Of a stretch of 64,000 nt of DNA, positions 10,282 to 18,585 are shown in pieces. The stretch comes from Acidicapsa ligni. Lineage in GTDB: Bacteria > Acidobacteriota > Terriglobia > Terriglobales > Acidobacteriaceae. The stretch's first letter is position 1. Every line of letters starts with the position of its first letter. Position numbers and translations under genes: made by a program. The stretch spans positions 496,001 to 560,000 of the forward strand of contig NZ_JAGSYG010000002.1 of the NCBI RefSeq assembly GCF_025685655.1, read 5' to 3'. Under the pieces are notes generated by a model. That model did not search any database. It was not told the DNA's origin and was given only the letters and a program-made list of their open reading frames with translations.

Positions 10282-10494
10282 AGTCGGTCTATCCCCTGAA
10301 GACGAGTGATGCTGCATGTGAAAGCGCCGTTGGCTGAGATGCCATTTTTCGGCCATCTGCCCAAAAACTATCCAGCTCAAACCCTGGAACTGATACGCGA
10401 ATCATCCGTTTGCCGAAGCGGCTGCGAGAACGTTTTCTGAAAGCGACCCAATTTTACGACACGCCGCCAGACATTTGCTTTCTACAATAGGTCT

Positions 10495-11238
10495 ATGCCT
10501 GTTCAGCCGCCGCTTGCAGCTCTTAGTCTTGGAGCGCAGTCTCTTGAAGTTCTCAATTCGCGCCTCATCGAATGCGAAGCCTGTCCGAGGCTCCGAACGT
10601 ACTGTGAAGAAATCGCACGGGTGCGGAGACGGCAGTGGCGCGACTGGAGCTATTGGGGCAGGCCTGTACCTTCCTTTGGCGATCCCAGGGCGCGTGTGCT
10701 GATCTTTGGTCTCGCTCCGGGAGCGCATGGCTCCAATCGAACCGGGCGGCCGTTTACCGGCGATGGCTCGGGCAATTTCATGTTCCCAATCCTGTACGAA
10801 GCTGGCTTTGCGTCGCAGCCAAATTCGGAGAGCCGCGACGATGGCATGAGGCTCACCGATATGTGGATCAGCGCCTCCGTCCGATGCGCACCGCCAGCCA
10901 ACAAACCCACACCCGAGGAGCAGCGCAACTGCGCCCACTGGCTCGATGAAGAAATGGAGCTGCTGACTCGTCTGAAGGTAGTTGTATGCCTGGGCAAGAT
11001 TGGCTTCGACGCCTTCGTCGGCTATCTATTGCGCGTAGGAGTGCTAACGTCACGCAAGGGAATCGCGTTTAGTCATGGAGCCGAATACAAGCTGCCGAAT
11101 GGGCTGCATCTGCTTGCGACCTATCATCCGTCCTTGCAAAACACGAATACCGGTGTGCTGACTGCATCGATGTTCCTGAAGATATTTACTCGCGCTCGAA
11201 GCCTGATGGAAGAGAAGAAAAGACTTCCGAAATTGTGA
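10495..11238 (+). CDS. Family 5 uracil-DNA glycosylase (UdgB type)
   Basis: The enzyme removes uracil and other deaminated bases from DNA as the first step of base excision repair. The 247-residue product carries the hallmark GLAPGAHGSNRTGRPFTGD at residues 72-90. It also has the cysteines of the iron-sulfur cluster: C27 and C30 in ECEACPRLR, and further ones in VRCAPP and QRNCAHW. WGRPVPSFGDP before the motif and LLATYHPSLQNTNTG near the C-terminus (HPS motif) complete the fold. The ATG at 10495 has AATAGG nearby. Its stop overlaps the GTG of the next gene, so the two may be co-transcribed although their functions are unrelated. Confidence 0.93.
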   Translation: MPVQPPLAALSLGAQSLEVLNSRLIECEACPRLRTYCEEIARVRRRQWRDWSYWGRPVPSFGDPRARVLIFGLAPGAHGSNRTGRPFTGDGSGNFMFPILYEAGFASQPNSESRDDGMRLTDMWISASVRCAPPANKPTPEEQRNCAHWLDEEMELLTRLKVVVCLGKIGFDAFVGYLLRVGVLTSRKGIAFSHGAEYKLPNGLHLLATYHPSLQNTNTGVLTASMFLKIFTRARSLMEEKKRLPKL

Positions 11239-12575
11239 GCATGGATTGCCGAACGCTGCATGCTAGTATCGCTTCCATGCCCCGGTCCTTTCTGTCTTCG
11301 GTCTTGTCTTTCGCTGCCATTTCGACTGTGTTCTTCGTCAGCCAACTGCTTGCTGCACAATCCACTCCTGCTGACGTCTTCGTTCTTCATGCGACGCGCC
11401 TGCTTGATGTGGAGCATGGTGCTGTGATCTCGCCGGGCGAAGTTCTGGTGCGCGGCAATAAGATCGTCGAAGCAGGCAAATCGGTTACCCATCCCGCAGA
11501 AGCTACTATTCTCGATCTCGGTGATACCACGCTGATGCCTGGCATGATTGACGCGCATGTACATCTGTTTCTGCACCCCGGCGCGGAAGATTTGCAGACC
11601 GTCACCGAGTCGATTCCTGAGCGAACAATCTATGCGGAGCTTGCCGCGCGCGATGACCTGATGGCTGGCTTTACCGCTGAACGCGATATGGGCACCGAGG
11701 GCGCCGGATCAGCCGACACTGCCGTTCGCAATGCGATCGACAACGGGCTTATCCTCGGCCCGCGAATGCGCATCAGCGGCAACGCGATCAGCATTCTTGG
11801 CGGCCATGAAGATGCGATCCACTTCAATCCAGCAGAGCATATTTCTTCGAATGCAACTTATGCCAATAACTCGACCGAGTTAGTCGCCGCGATTCGTCAG
11901 CAGTTGAAAGAAGGCGCGAGCTTCATCAAGATATACGAAACGGGCAACGATCATCTCGACGGAGCGACTTTCACCGCTCCCTATCAGTACACGCAGGCAG
12001 AGTTGGAGGCAGCAGTCGCCGAGACCGCACGCATGGGCACGCGCATTGGCGTACATTGCACTGGCGAACCAGGTGCGCTCTATGCGGTTAAAGCTGGCGT
12101 AGCATCGATCGATCACGCTTACTATCTCTCTGCCGAAACCATGCGCCTCATGCATGAGAAGCAGATATACGCTGTACCGACCTTCACTATCGGCGAATAC
12201 TTCGCCGCGCATGCCGAGAATGCCTCGGGTGCGGAGCGCGAAACGAGCTTGCAGGCCTTTCACGCGGCGGAGTTCAAGAAGCAATTGAAAGCCGGCGTTC
12301 CGATGGCTGTTGGCTCCGATGTTGGACCTTTTCCGCATGGCATGCAGGCACGTGAATTGGAACTGATGGTGCAATACGGCATGACGCCCGCTGACGTGCT
12401 CAAAGCCGATATGATCAACGGCGCGAAGCTACTCGATTGGGATGGCAGGATTGGCCAACTCAAGCCTGATTACTTCGCGGATGTTATCGCCGTTCGCGGT
12501 AATCCGCTTGAGAATATCTCGGCAGTCAAGTCAGTTGTTTTTGTGATGAAGAATGGCACCGTCTATCGCAAGTAG
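11235..12575 (+). CDS. Secreted amidohydrolase (imidazolonepropionase-like)
   Basis: This metal-dependent hydrolase of the amidohydrolase superfamily resembles the imidazolonepropionase-like/Xaa-dipeptidase group. The metal ligands are visible: MIDAHVHLF (HxH at about 108-110), a lysine in ASFIKIYETG, IGVHCTGEPG, SIDHAYYL, and the aspartate in VGSDVGPFPH. A signal peptide begins at MPRSFLSS, so the real start may be the ATG at 11277; the GTG at 11235 overlaps the preceding stop and an ATG lies at 11241. No start has a strong ribosome binding site. The isoaspartyl peptidase gene follows 18 bases later, so the pair probably works together on small peptides or amide compounds outside the cytoplasm. 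The substrate cannot be read from sequence. Confidence 0.88.
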   Translation: MSMDCRTLHASIASMPRSFLSSVLSFAAISTVFFVSQLLAAQSTPADVFVLHATRLLDVEHGAVISPGEVLVRGNKIVEAGKSVTHPAEATILDLGDTTLMPGMIDAHVHLFLHPGAEDLQTVTESIPERTIYAELAARDDLMAGFTAERDMGTEGAGSADTAVRNAIDNGLILGPRMRISGNAISILGGHEDAIHFNPAEHISSNATYANNSTELVAAIRQQLKEGASFIKIYETGNDHLDGATFTAPYQYTQAELEAAVAETARMGTRIGVHCTGEPGALYAVKAGVASIDHAYYLSAETMRLMHEKQIYAVPTFTIGEYFAAHAENASGAERETSLQAFHAAEFKKQLKAGVPMAVGSDVGPFPHGMQARELELMVQYGMTPADVLKADMINGAKLLDWDGRIGQLKPDYFADVIAVRGNPLENISAVKSVVFVMKNGTVYRK

Positions 12576-12593
12576 CATCTAGCAGGAGCATGC

Positions 12594-13661
12594 ATGTTCT
12601 CTCTCCGACGTATTTGGCTGGCAGTTACCATGACTCTTCTCGGCTCGGTAATCTCTTTTGGGCAGTCCACGAAAGACCACAAATGGGCTGTTGTCCTTCA
12701 TGGTGGAGCAGGCGTGATTGCTCGTTCGTCGATGACGCCGGAAGCCGAAGCGCAGTATCGCGCCGGGATCAAGGAAGCGCTCGATGCCGCGGCCAGCGTG
12801 CTGGATAAAGGCGGTTCCTCTCTCGATGCGGTAGAAGCCGCAATCAAGCTGCTCGAAGACAATCCACTCTTCAACGCAGGTCGTGGCGCAGTCTTTGCAG
12901 CGGATGGCACCAACCAGCTCGACGCCGCCATCATGGATGGCAAGACAATGCAGGCAGGCGCGGTTGCAGATGTACAGCGCACGCGCCATCCTATCTCGCT
13001 TGCTCGCGCTGTGATGGAGCAGTCGCCGCACGTCATGCTCATTGGCGCAGGCGCAGATGCCTTTGCAGCGCATGTGCATCTGGAGCAGGTGCCACCGGCC
13101 TTCTTCTTTACCGAACGCCGTTGGCACAGCTTGGTCGATGAGTTGAAGAAAGAGGGATCGCCGATTCCTCCGCGTCCGGAAGGTGCTCCGGCTCCGCCCA
13201 CCCATCCGATTGCCTTCTTTGAAACGCCTGATTCGCATAAGTTCGGAACAGTTGGCGTTGTGGCCCTGGACCGCGACGGCAACGTCGCCGCCGGAACCTC
13301 AACCGGCGGCACAACGGGCAAGCGCTGGAACCGTGTGGGAGATTCGCCGATCATCGGCGCAGGCACGTATGCCTCGAATCAGTCATGCGCCGTTTCAGCG
13401 ACCGGCACTGGCGAATACTTCATTCGCCTCACCGTCGCGCGGACAATCTGCGCTTTGGTTCAGTACAAGGGAATGCCGTTGCAGGACGCAGCCGATCAAG
13501 TTGTGCAAAAAGAATTGGCGGCTATCCACGGAGACGGCGGCGTCATCGCGCTCACTCCGGACGGACAGCTTGCCTGGAGCTTCAATACGCCGGGGATGTT
13601 CCGCGCGAAAGTCGCCGAGGGCGGCAAGGCGCAGATTGGCATCTTCCGCGATGAACCTTGA
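12594..13661 (+). CDS. Secreted isoaspartyl peptidase / L-asparaginase
   Basis: This plant-type asparaginase is an N-terminal-nucleophile hydrolase that splits isoaspartyl dipeptides and L-asparagine. It is made as a precursor that cleaves itself. VVLHGGAGVI opens the fold, NAGRGAVF lies in the alpha subunit, and the nucleophile is Thr219 in HKFGTVGVVALD, followed by AGTSTGGTTGKRWNRVGDSP. A signal peptide (residues 1-24, ending near SFGQS) indicates export. The ATG at 12594 has GCAGGAGC upstream. It is second in a two-gene unit with the amidohydrolase and is followed by a hairpin terminator. Confidence 0.94.
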   Translation: MFSLRRIWLAVTMTLLGSVISFGQSTKDHKWAVVLHGGAGVIARSSMTPEAEAQYRAGIKEALDAAASVLDKGGSSLDAVEAAIKLLEDNPLFNAGRGAVFAADGTNQLDAAIMDGKTMQAGAVADVQRTRHPISLARAVMEQSPHVMLIGAGADAFAAHVHLEQVPPAFFFTERRWHSLVDELKKEGSPIPPRPEGAPAPPTHPIAFFETPDSHKFGTVGVVALDRDGNVAAGTSTGGTTGKRWNRVGDSPIIGAGTYASNQSCAVSATGTGEYFIRLTVARTICALVQYKGMPLQDAADQVVQKELAAIHGDGGVIALTPDGQLAWSFNTPGMFRAKVAEGGKAQIGIFRDEP

Positions 13662-13683
13662 AAGCTGTGAATGTAGAGCCGCC

Positions 13684-13710
13684 GAGGTGTCCACAAACGG
13701 ACACCTCTTT
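13684..13710 (+). terminator. Rho-independent-type terminator after isoaspartyl peptidase
   Basis: The perfect 9-bp stem GAGGTGTCC/GGACACCTC has a 6-base loop and is followed by TTTC. It lies about 20 bases after the stop codon and before the efflux locus, so it probably insulates that locus from upstream transcription. Confidence 0.75.
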
Positions 13711-13741
13711 CTGCCTGCGGACAGACGAACGAATATTTCTG

Positions 13742-13765
13742 CTCGTAAGTATCTGAAAATACGAG
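13742..13765. promoter_or_regulatory. Dyad upstream of the efflux locus, possible activator site
   Basis: CTCGTA at 13742-13747 is mirrored by TACGAG at 13760-13765, with an inner GTAT/ATAC pair. It lies just upstream of the sigma-54-type motif. It may be bound by the NtrC-type regulator encoded in the same locus, although it is closer to the promoter than most enhancer sites. The evidence is limited to this symmetry. Confidence 0.35.
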
Positions 13766-13773
13766 AGTAGGAA

Positions 13774-13790
13774 TGGCCAGCCACGTGCAA
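13774..13790 (+). promoter_or_regulatory. Candidate sigma-54 (-24/-12) promoter of the efflux locus
   Basis: TGGCCAGCCACGTGCAA has the invariant GG (13775-13776) and GC (13787-13788) separated by exactly ten bases, as in the RpoN consensus TGGCAC-N5-TTGCA. Transcription would begin near 13799, only a few bases before the adaptor start codon, so the mRNA would be almost leaderless; no Shine-Dalgarno sequence is visible there. The locus encodes its own sigma-54 activator, which supports the reading. Confidence 0.5.
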
Positions 13791-13804
13791 CTACTGTTCG
13801 CGTG

Positions 13805-15070
13805 ATGGATATCTCAAGACCTGATATTAAGCGGAAGAAGAAGCGTCAACAGTGGATTCTGGCAGCCTGCGCGGTGGTGGCGATTGCCGCTATCGGCTGG
13901 TTCGTAACCCGGCTCAAGCCGGCGTCTCCCACCGTGGACAAGGCCACCGTATGGACGGACACGGTCAAGCGCGGTTCGTTCATGCGCAACGTGCGCGGCC
14001 CTGGCACTCTTGTTCCGCGTGAGGAGAGCATCCAGCTTATTCCCGCGCAGACCGACGCGACTGTGATCAAGATCCGCGTGCTGCCCGGAACCAAGGTTAC
14101 TCCGGACACGATTCTGCTCGATCTCGCCGATCCCTTGCTGCAGCAGAAGTTGCTGGACGCCAGGTTGCAGCTAAAAGGCGCCCAGGCGGATTACAAGAAT
14201 CTGCAGGCCACGTTGAAGAGCAGCCTGATGGACAAGAAGGTCGCTTCGGCTGCCATCAACTCCGACTACACGCAGGACCAGTTACAGGCGCAGACAGATA
14301 AGCAGCTTTTCGATCTCGGTGTGATCTCTGGCCTCGCTTACAACAAGTCAAAAAACACCGCCGACCAGTTGACTACGCAGCACCAGATCAGCCAGGAGCA
14401 GATCGACGTAAACACCAAGGCGATCGAGATTCAACTCGCCTCTTCTCAAACGAAAATCGATCAGGCCGAGGCGTTGCTCGGTTTGTACGAGAAGCAGGAG
14501 CAGTCGCTTGAGGTACGGGCCGGGATCGCCGGCGTGCTCGTTGCCCTTCCCATTCCCGTTCAGGTAGGTCAGCATGTCGCGGTCGGCACCTCGGTCGCAG
14601 AGGTGATCCAGACAGACAAGCTCAAGGCCAGCCTCAAGATCGCAGAGACCCAGGCGCGGGATATTCAGATTGGTCAGCCGTCAGAGATTGATACCCACAA
14701 TGGCGTCATTTCCGGTAAAGTCAGCAGAATTGATCCCGCAGTATTGAACGGAACGGTCACCGTTGACGTAGAGCTGGAAGGGGCACTTCCACAGGGAGCG
14801 CGTCCTGATCTGAGCGTAGACGGCACCATCGATCTCGATCGTTTGTCTGACGTGCTTTATGTAGGGCGTCCGGCATTCGGCAGCGAAAACAGCACCATCA
14901 GCCTCTTCAAGTTAGGTGCGGATGGCAAGACTGCAGTCCGGGTTCCGGTCAAAGTTGGCCGCGCCTCGGTGAATGCCATTCAAGTGATTGAGGGTCTGCA
15001 GGAAGGCGATACCGTCATCCTGTCGGATATGAGCCGCCAGGATGCCACGGATAAAATTCGCCTCGAATAA
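13805..15070 (+). CDS. HlyD/MacA-like periplasmic adaptor of the efflux locus
   Basis: Membrane-fusion adaptors bridge an inner-membrane transporter to a TolC channel. The 421-residue protein has a basic N-terminus, one membrane segment at about residues 19-36 (ILAACAVVAIAAIGW), then a barrel/lipoyl-type region, a long alpha-hairpin at about 115-225 rich in Gln and Lys (LLDARLQLKGAQADYKNLQ and following), the second lipoyl half (GIAGVLVALPIPVQVGQHV) and C-terminal beta domains ending in EGLQEGDTVILSD. Translation could start at the GTG at 13802 or the ATG at 13805; neither has a Shine-Dalgarno sequence. It is the first gene of the efflux locus, 71 bases before the first ATPase. Confidence 0.88.
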   Translation: MDISRPDIKRKKKRQQWILAACAVVAIAAIGWFVTRLKPASPTVDKATVWTDTVKRGSFMRNVRGPGTLVPREESIQLIPAQTDATVIKIRVLPGTKVTPDTILLDLADPLLQQKLLDARLQLKGAQADYKNLQATLKSSLMDKKVASAAINSDYTQDQLQAQTDKQLFDLGVISGLAYNKSKNTADQLTTQHQISQEQIDVNTKAIEIQLASSQTKIDQAEALLGLYEKQEQSLEVRAGIAGVLVALPIPVQVGQHVAVGTSVAEVIQTDKLKASLKIAETQARDIQIGQPSEIDTHNGVISGKVSRIDPAVLNGTVTVDVELEGALPQGARPDLSVDGTIDLDRLSDVLYVGRPAFGSENSTISLFKLGADGKTAVRVPVKVGRASVNAIQVIEGLQEGDTVILSDMSRQDATDKIRLE

Positions 15071-15141
15071 GCACCGGAAACGCAAGCGGCAAAGTCAATG
15101 ATGCAGAGACCAAAAAGAAGGCAAAGGGGAGAGGAACAGAT

Positions 15142-15852
15142 ATGAGCGAAACCATCATCGAAATTGAACAGATGACCAAGGTCTTCTATACCGACGAAAT
15201 CGAGACGCATGCGCTCTCGGGCGTTCACCTCAACATCGCACGCGGAGAGTATGTCGCCATGTCCGGCCCCTCGGGCTGCGGCAAATCGACGCTGCTCTCG
15301 ATCATCGGCTTGCTCGACACGCCGACCGGTGGCCGCTACACGCTGAACGGCAAAGAGGTAGCAAACCTCAACTTTGCCGACCGTTCGCGCATCCGCAATC
15401 AGGAGATTGGTTTCATCTTTCAGAGCTTTAACCTGATCGGCGATCTTACTGTTGCCGAGAATGTTGAGCTGCCGCTGACGTATCGCACCGGCATGCCTTC
15501 AGCAGAGCGCAAGAAGAAGGTACAGGAGTCGCTGGAGCGCGTGAACATGGCGCATCGTATGCGACACTATCCGGCGCAACTCTCCGGCGGTCAGCAGCAG
15601 CGTGTCGCAGTAGCCCGCGCCCTGGCTGGTTCGCCCTCGATCCTGCTGGCTGACGAGCCTACCGGTAACCTGGACTCCAAAAACGGCGAAGCAGTCATGA
15701 AGCTGTTGCAGGAGCTGCACGCGGAAGGTGCGACGATCTGCATGGTGACTCACGATCCTCGTTTTGCCGCGCATGCCGAACGCCAGGTACATCTCTTCGA
15801 CGGCAAGGTTGTCGCAGAGGGTGAGTTGAACCAGCTTCTGGCTGAGGTTTAA
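15142..15852 (+). CDS. ABC transporter ATPase, MacB/LolD type (first of two)
   Basis: This 236-residue cytoplasmic ATPase energises FtsX/MacB-type permeases. It has Walker A GPSGCGKST at 42-50, Q-loop FIFQSFNL, signature LSGGQQQRVAVARA at 147-160, Walker B ILLADEPTGNLD at 167-178, and the switch histidine in MVTHDPRF. AGGGGAGAGGAAC precedes the ATG. All catalytic residues are intact, unlike the second ATPase of the locus, which differs at two positions. It lies between the adaptor and the first permease and probably powers one or more of the three permeases. Confidence 0.95.
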   Translation: MSETIIEIEQMTKVFYTDEIETHALSGVHLNIARGEYVAMSGPSGCGKSTLLSIIGLLDTPTGGRYTLNGKEVANLNFADRSRIRNQEIGFIFQSFNLIGDLTVAENVELPLTYRTGMPSAERKKKVQESLERVNMAHRMRHYPAQLSGGQQQRVAVARALAGSPSILLADEPTGNLDSKNGEAVMKLLQELHAEGATICMVTHDPRFAAHAERQVHLFDGKVVAEGELNQLLAEV

Positions 15853-16116
15853 GGCAGAAGTCAGTCACGGTTTCGTTCAGAAGCCTGTTGGGAAGTATCT
15901 TCAATTTTTGTCGCTGAAGTTCTCCTCTAAGGTGAAATCGATGGTTGCTGCCTTCATTCAGGACGTTAACCATGTAGATCTTTCTTCCGGCACTCGCCGC
16001 TTCGCTAGTTTCTGAGCGCCGTGTGGCTTTGGATCGAATCTTTTGATCGAATCTGTGGAAGCTCTTCGAGCGAGTAATAACAATCGGGGAGATAGGAAAG
16101 AAAGGGTTTGGTCTTC

Positions 16117-18576
16117 ATGAATAGCTTCATTCAGGATATGCAATACGCGGTACGCCAACTGCGCAAGTCGTGGGCATTTACGTTGGTTGTCGTCGTGACG
16201 CTTGCACTTGGCATTGGCGCGAATACTGCGGTCTTCAGCGTGATGAATGCGATCCTGATGCAGTTACTGCCGGTGCGTCATCCGGAGGGCTTGTCCTATG
16301 TAGTGATCGCCAATGATCAGGGACAAGCGCCTGGAGCAATCAATACCGGCGACTCGGACTCTTCCTTCTCTGAGGATACCTTTGAAGCGCTGCGTCAACG
16401 CACAGATGTCTTTGAAGAACTGATCGGATATGTGCCGCTTAGTTTTACAGGCAGCGTTGCAGTCCGGCATGGAGGACTCCCTGAGGTGGCCGCGGGCGAG
16501 GAAGTCAGTGGCAATTTTTTCACGGGCGTTGGCACACGCATAGATCAGGGTCGGGGCTTCTCTCTTGATGACGAAAAGAATCATGCCCAGATTGCAGTGT
16601 TGAGCTACGACTACTGGACGAGCAAGTTTGCACGCGACCCAGGGGTGCTGGGAAAGACGCTCTTCGTCAAAGGTGTACCGATGACGATTACCGGTGTGGC
16701 CGCACGTGGATTCAAAGGGATTGAGCCCGCCAGTTCGACTGACTTCTGGATTCCACTGCAGAACAATCCGCTGTTGAACGCATGGGGCGCTCCAGCGGAT
16801 AGCGCTGCTCTCTATACCTCGCCCAAGTGGTGGTGCCTGCGATTGATGGCTCGTGTGCGTCCGGGCATTTCAGGGAAACAGGCGCAGCAGGCGCTGACCG
16901 GAACATTTATTTCTGTCGTAGAAAAGACGCTGGGCAAAGTTGACCCCAAAAAATGGAAGCCTCTGCTTGACTTTGTGCCCGCACGCGGCATCGCCGGCTA
17001 TAACGAGGAGTTCCGCGAGCCGGTGAAGATTCTGATGGGACTGGTAGCTCTCGTTCTACTGATCGCCTGCGTCAACGTGGCCATGATGGTACAGGCGCGC
17101 AACGCTGTTCGTCAGCGTGAGTTCAGCCTGCGTATGGCGCTGGGTGCAGGCAAGATGCGCGTCTTCCGCCAACTGTTGATTGAGAGCCTGCTGCTGGTTG
17201 TGGCCGGGGCCATGCTTGGATGGCTCTTCGCGCTCTCAGCCACACATATGTTATCGGCCTGGTCGGGCATTGAAACCGGCCTCAGCCCCGACCTAAATGT
17301 GCTGTTGTTTACGCTGGCCATCTCTGCTGTCGCAGCAATTGTTTTCGGCCTGGTCCCACTCTGGAGCGCAGTCAATGCTCCCGTAGCAAGTGTGCTGCGC
17401 GCCAGCGCCATCAATATGACGGCGAATCGTACCCGCATTCTTGGTGGACGCATAGTGCTGGCTACGCAGATGGCGATCTGCCTCGTATTGCTGGTCGCTG
17501 CCGGGCTGCTCCTGCGCACTCTCAACAACTATTCTTCGCAGTCTCTCGGTATCCAGACAGAAGGCCTGGTGGTCTTCGACGTCACTCCACAAGGAGATAT
17601 CGAATCCCACGTCTTCTATCGCACACTGCTCGATCGGCTGCGGCAGGCGCCTGGCGTCGCTTCTGTTTCAATGGCTGGAAACCGTCCCGGCAGTGGATGG
17701 AGCAGCAACAACGATCTGATACTAGATGGCGTCGAGCAACAAGGCGTGTCGCTGCGATCGAACGACCTCGGCGCTGGATTCTTTCACACCATGGGCGTGC
17801 CGATACTTGCAGGCCGTGACTTTCTCGATACCGATACGAAAGACACGCCGCCGGTAGCTATCGTGAATGAATCCCTTGCCAAAAAGTTCTTCGCACATGG
17901 CAGCCCAATCGGCCATCGCATCGGAGGCGAACATTCGATGACGATCGTTGGCGTTGTGGCGGACAGCAAATATACCTCCGTTGCTGAGGCGCCACAGCCA
18001 ATGGCATATTACGCGACAATGCAGGGGCAATCCCTCGGAACCATGTCGATTGAAGTACGCACGCACGGCGATGCACGCGCAATGTTATCGGGGTTACGCC
18101 GAGTGGTCGCGCAGGCGTACCCCAATGTGCCTGTCGAGAAACCGATGACACAGCTTGCGCAGTTTGAAAAATCTTACGAGCGTCAGCGAATGTTTGCGGC
18201 AATGGGCGGATTCTTCGGCATCCTGGCGGCGGTCCTTGTTGCCACCGGACTTTATGGTACGCATTCTTTCCGTGTAAGCCGCCGCACTTCTGAGATTGGC
18301 GTACGCATGGCGCTCGGCGCAACGAGGGGACAAGTGCTGATGATGGTGATGCGCGAAAGCCTGTGGATACTGCTCGCGGGGCTCATCGTCGGACTTCCGT
18401 TGACTTACATGGCCATGGGGCAACTCAAGTCAATGCTCTACCAGATGTCTCCTCTCGACCCAGCCAGTTTTGCGATCGCTATCGCCGCGATGATTGTCGT
18501 TGCCAGCCTATCCGCGCTTATTCCGGCTCGCAGGGCATCGCGTCTTGAACCCATGAAAGCATTACGAACAGAGTAA
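16117..18576 (+). CDS. ADOP-type ABC permease, copy 1 of the efflux locus
   Basis: This large inner-membrane permease of the acidobacterial ADOP type is a duplicated FtsX/MacB permease. The 819-residue chain has an N-terminal membrane helix (LGIGANTAVFSVMNAIL), a periplasmic MacB-core domain, a first FtsX membrane triplet near residues 305-440 (REFSLRMALGAGKMRVFRQL), a second periplasmic domain, and a second FtsX triplet (EIGVRMALGATRGQVLMMV) ending in PARRASRLEPMKALRTE. I start at the ATG at 16117, with GGAAAGAAAGGG upstream, rather than the TTG at 16108. The next permease gene follows after 9 bases. ADOP proteins usually stand alone, but this one sits beside ATPase genes. Confidence 0.93.
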   Translation: MNSFIQDMQYAVRQLRKSWAFTLVVVVTLALGIGANTAVFSVMNAILMQLLPVRHPEGLSYVVIANDQGQAPGAINTGDSDSSFSEDTFEALRQRTDVFEELIGYVPLSFTGSVAVRHGGLPEVAAGEEVSGNFFTGVGTRIDQGRGFSLDDEKNHAQIAVLSYDYWTSKFARDPGVLGKTLFVKGVPMTITGVAARGFKGIEPASSTDFWIPLQNNPLLNAWGAPADSAALYTSPKWWCLRLMARVRPGISGKQAQQALTGTFISVVEKTLGKVDPKKWKPLLDFVPARGIAGYNEEFREPVKILMGLVALVLLIACVNVAMMVQARNAVRQREFSLRMALGAGKMRVFRQLLIESLLLVVAGAMLGWLFALSATHMLSAWSGIETGLSPDLNVLLFTLAISAVAAIVFGLVPLWSAVNAPVASVLRASAINMTANRTRILGGRIVLATQMAICLVLLVAAGLLLRTLNNYSSQSLGIQTEGLVVFDVTPQGDIESHVFYRTLLDRLRQAPGVASVSMAGNRPGSGWSSNNDLILDGVEQQGVSLRSNDLGAGFFHTMGVPILAGRDFLDTDTKDTPPVAIVNESLAKKFFAHGSPIGHRIGGEHSMTIVGVVADSKYTSVAEAPQPMAYYATMQGQSLGTMSIEVRTHGDARAMLSGLRRVVAQAYPNVPVEKPMTQLAQFEKSYERQRMFAAMGGFFGILAAVLVATGLYGTHSFRVSRRTSEIGVRMALGATRGQVLMMVMRESLWILLAGLIVGLPLTYMAMGQLKSMLYQMSPLDPASFAIAIAAMIVVASLSALIPARRASRLEPMKALRTE

Positions 18577-18585
18577 GGAACCAAT

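Noticed and set aside
10402-10938. Minus-strand open frame overlapping the uracil-DNA glycosylase
   Set aside because: It lies opposite to conserved glycosylase motifs and shows no protein-like features.
15853-16116. Second sigma-54 promoter before the first ADOP permease
   Set aside because: CGGCACTCGCC looks like a -24 box but no GC follows at the required distance. A 10-base direct repeat (GATCGAATCT at 16032 and 16045) is present but unexplained.
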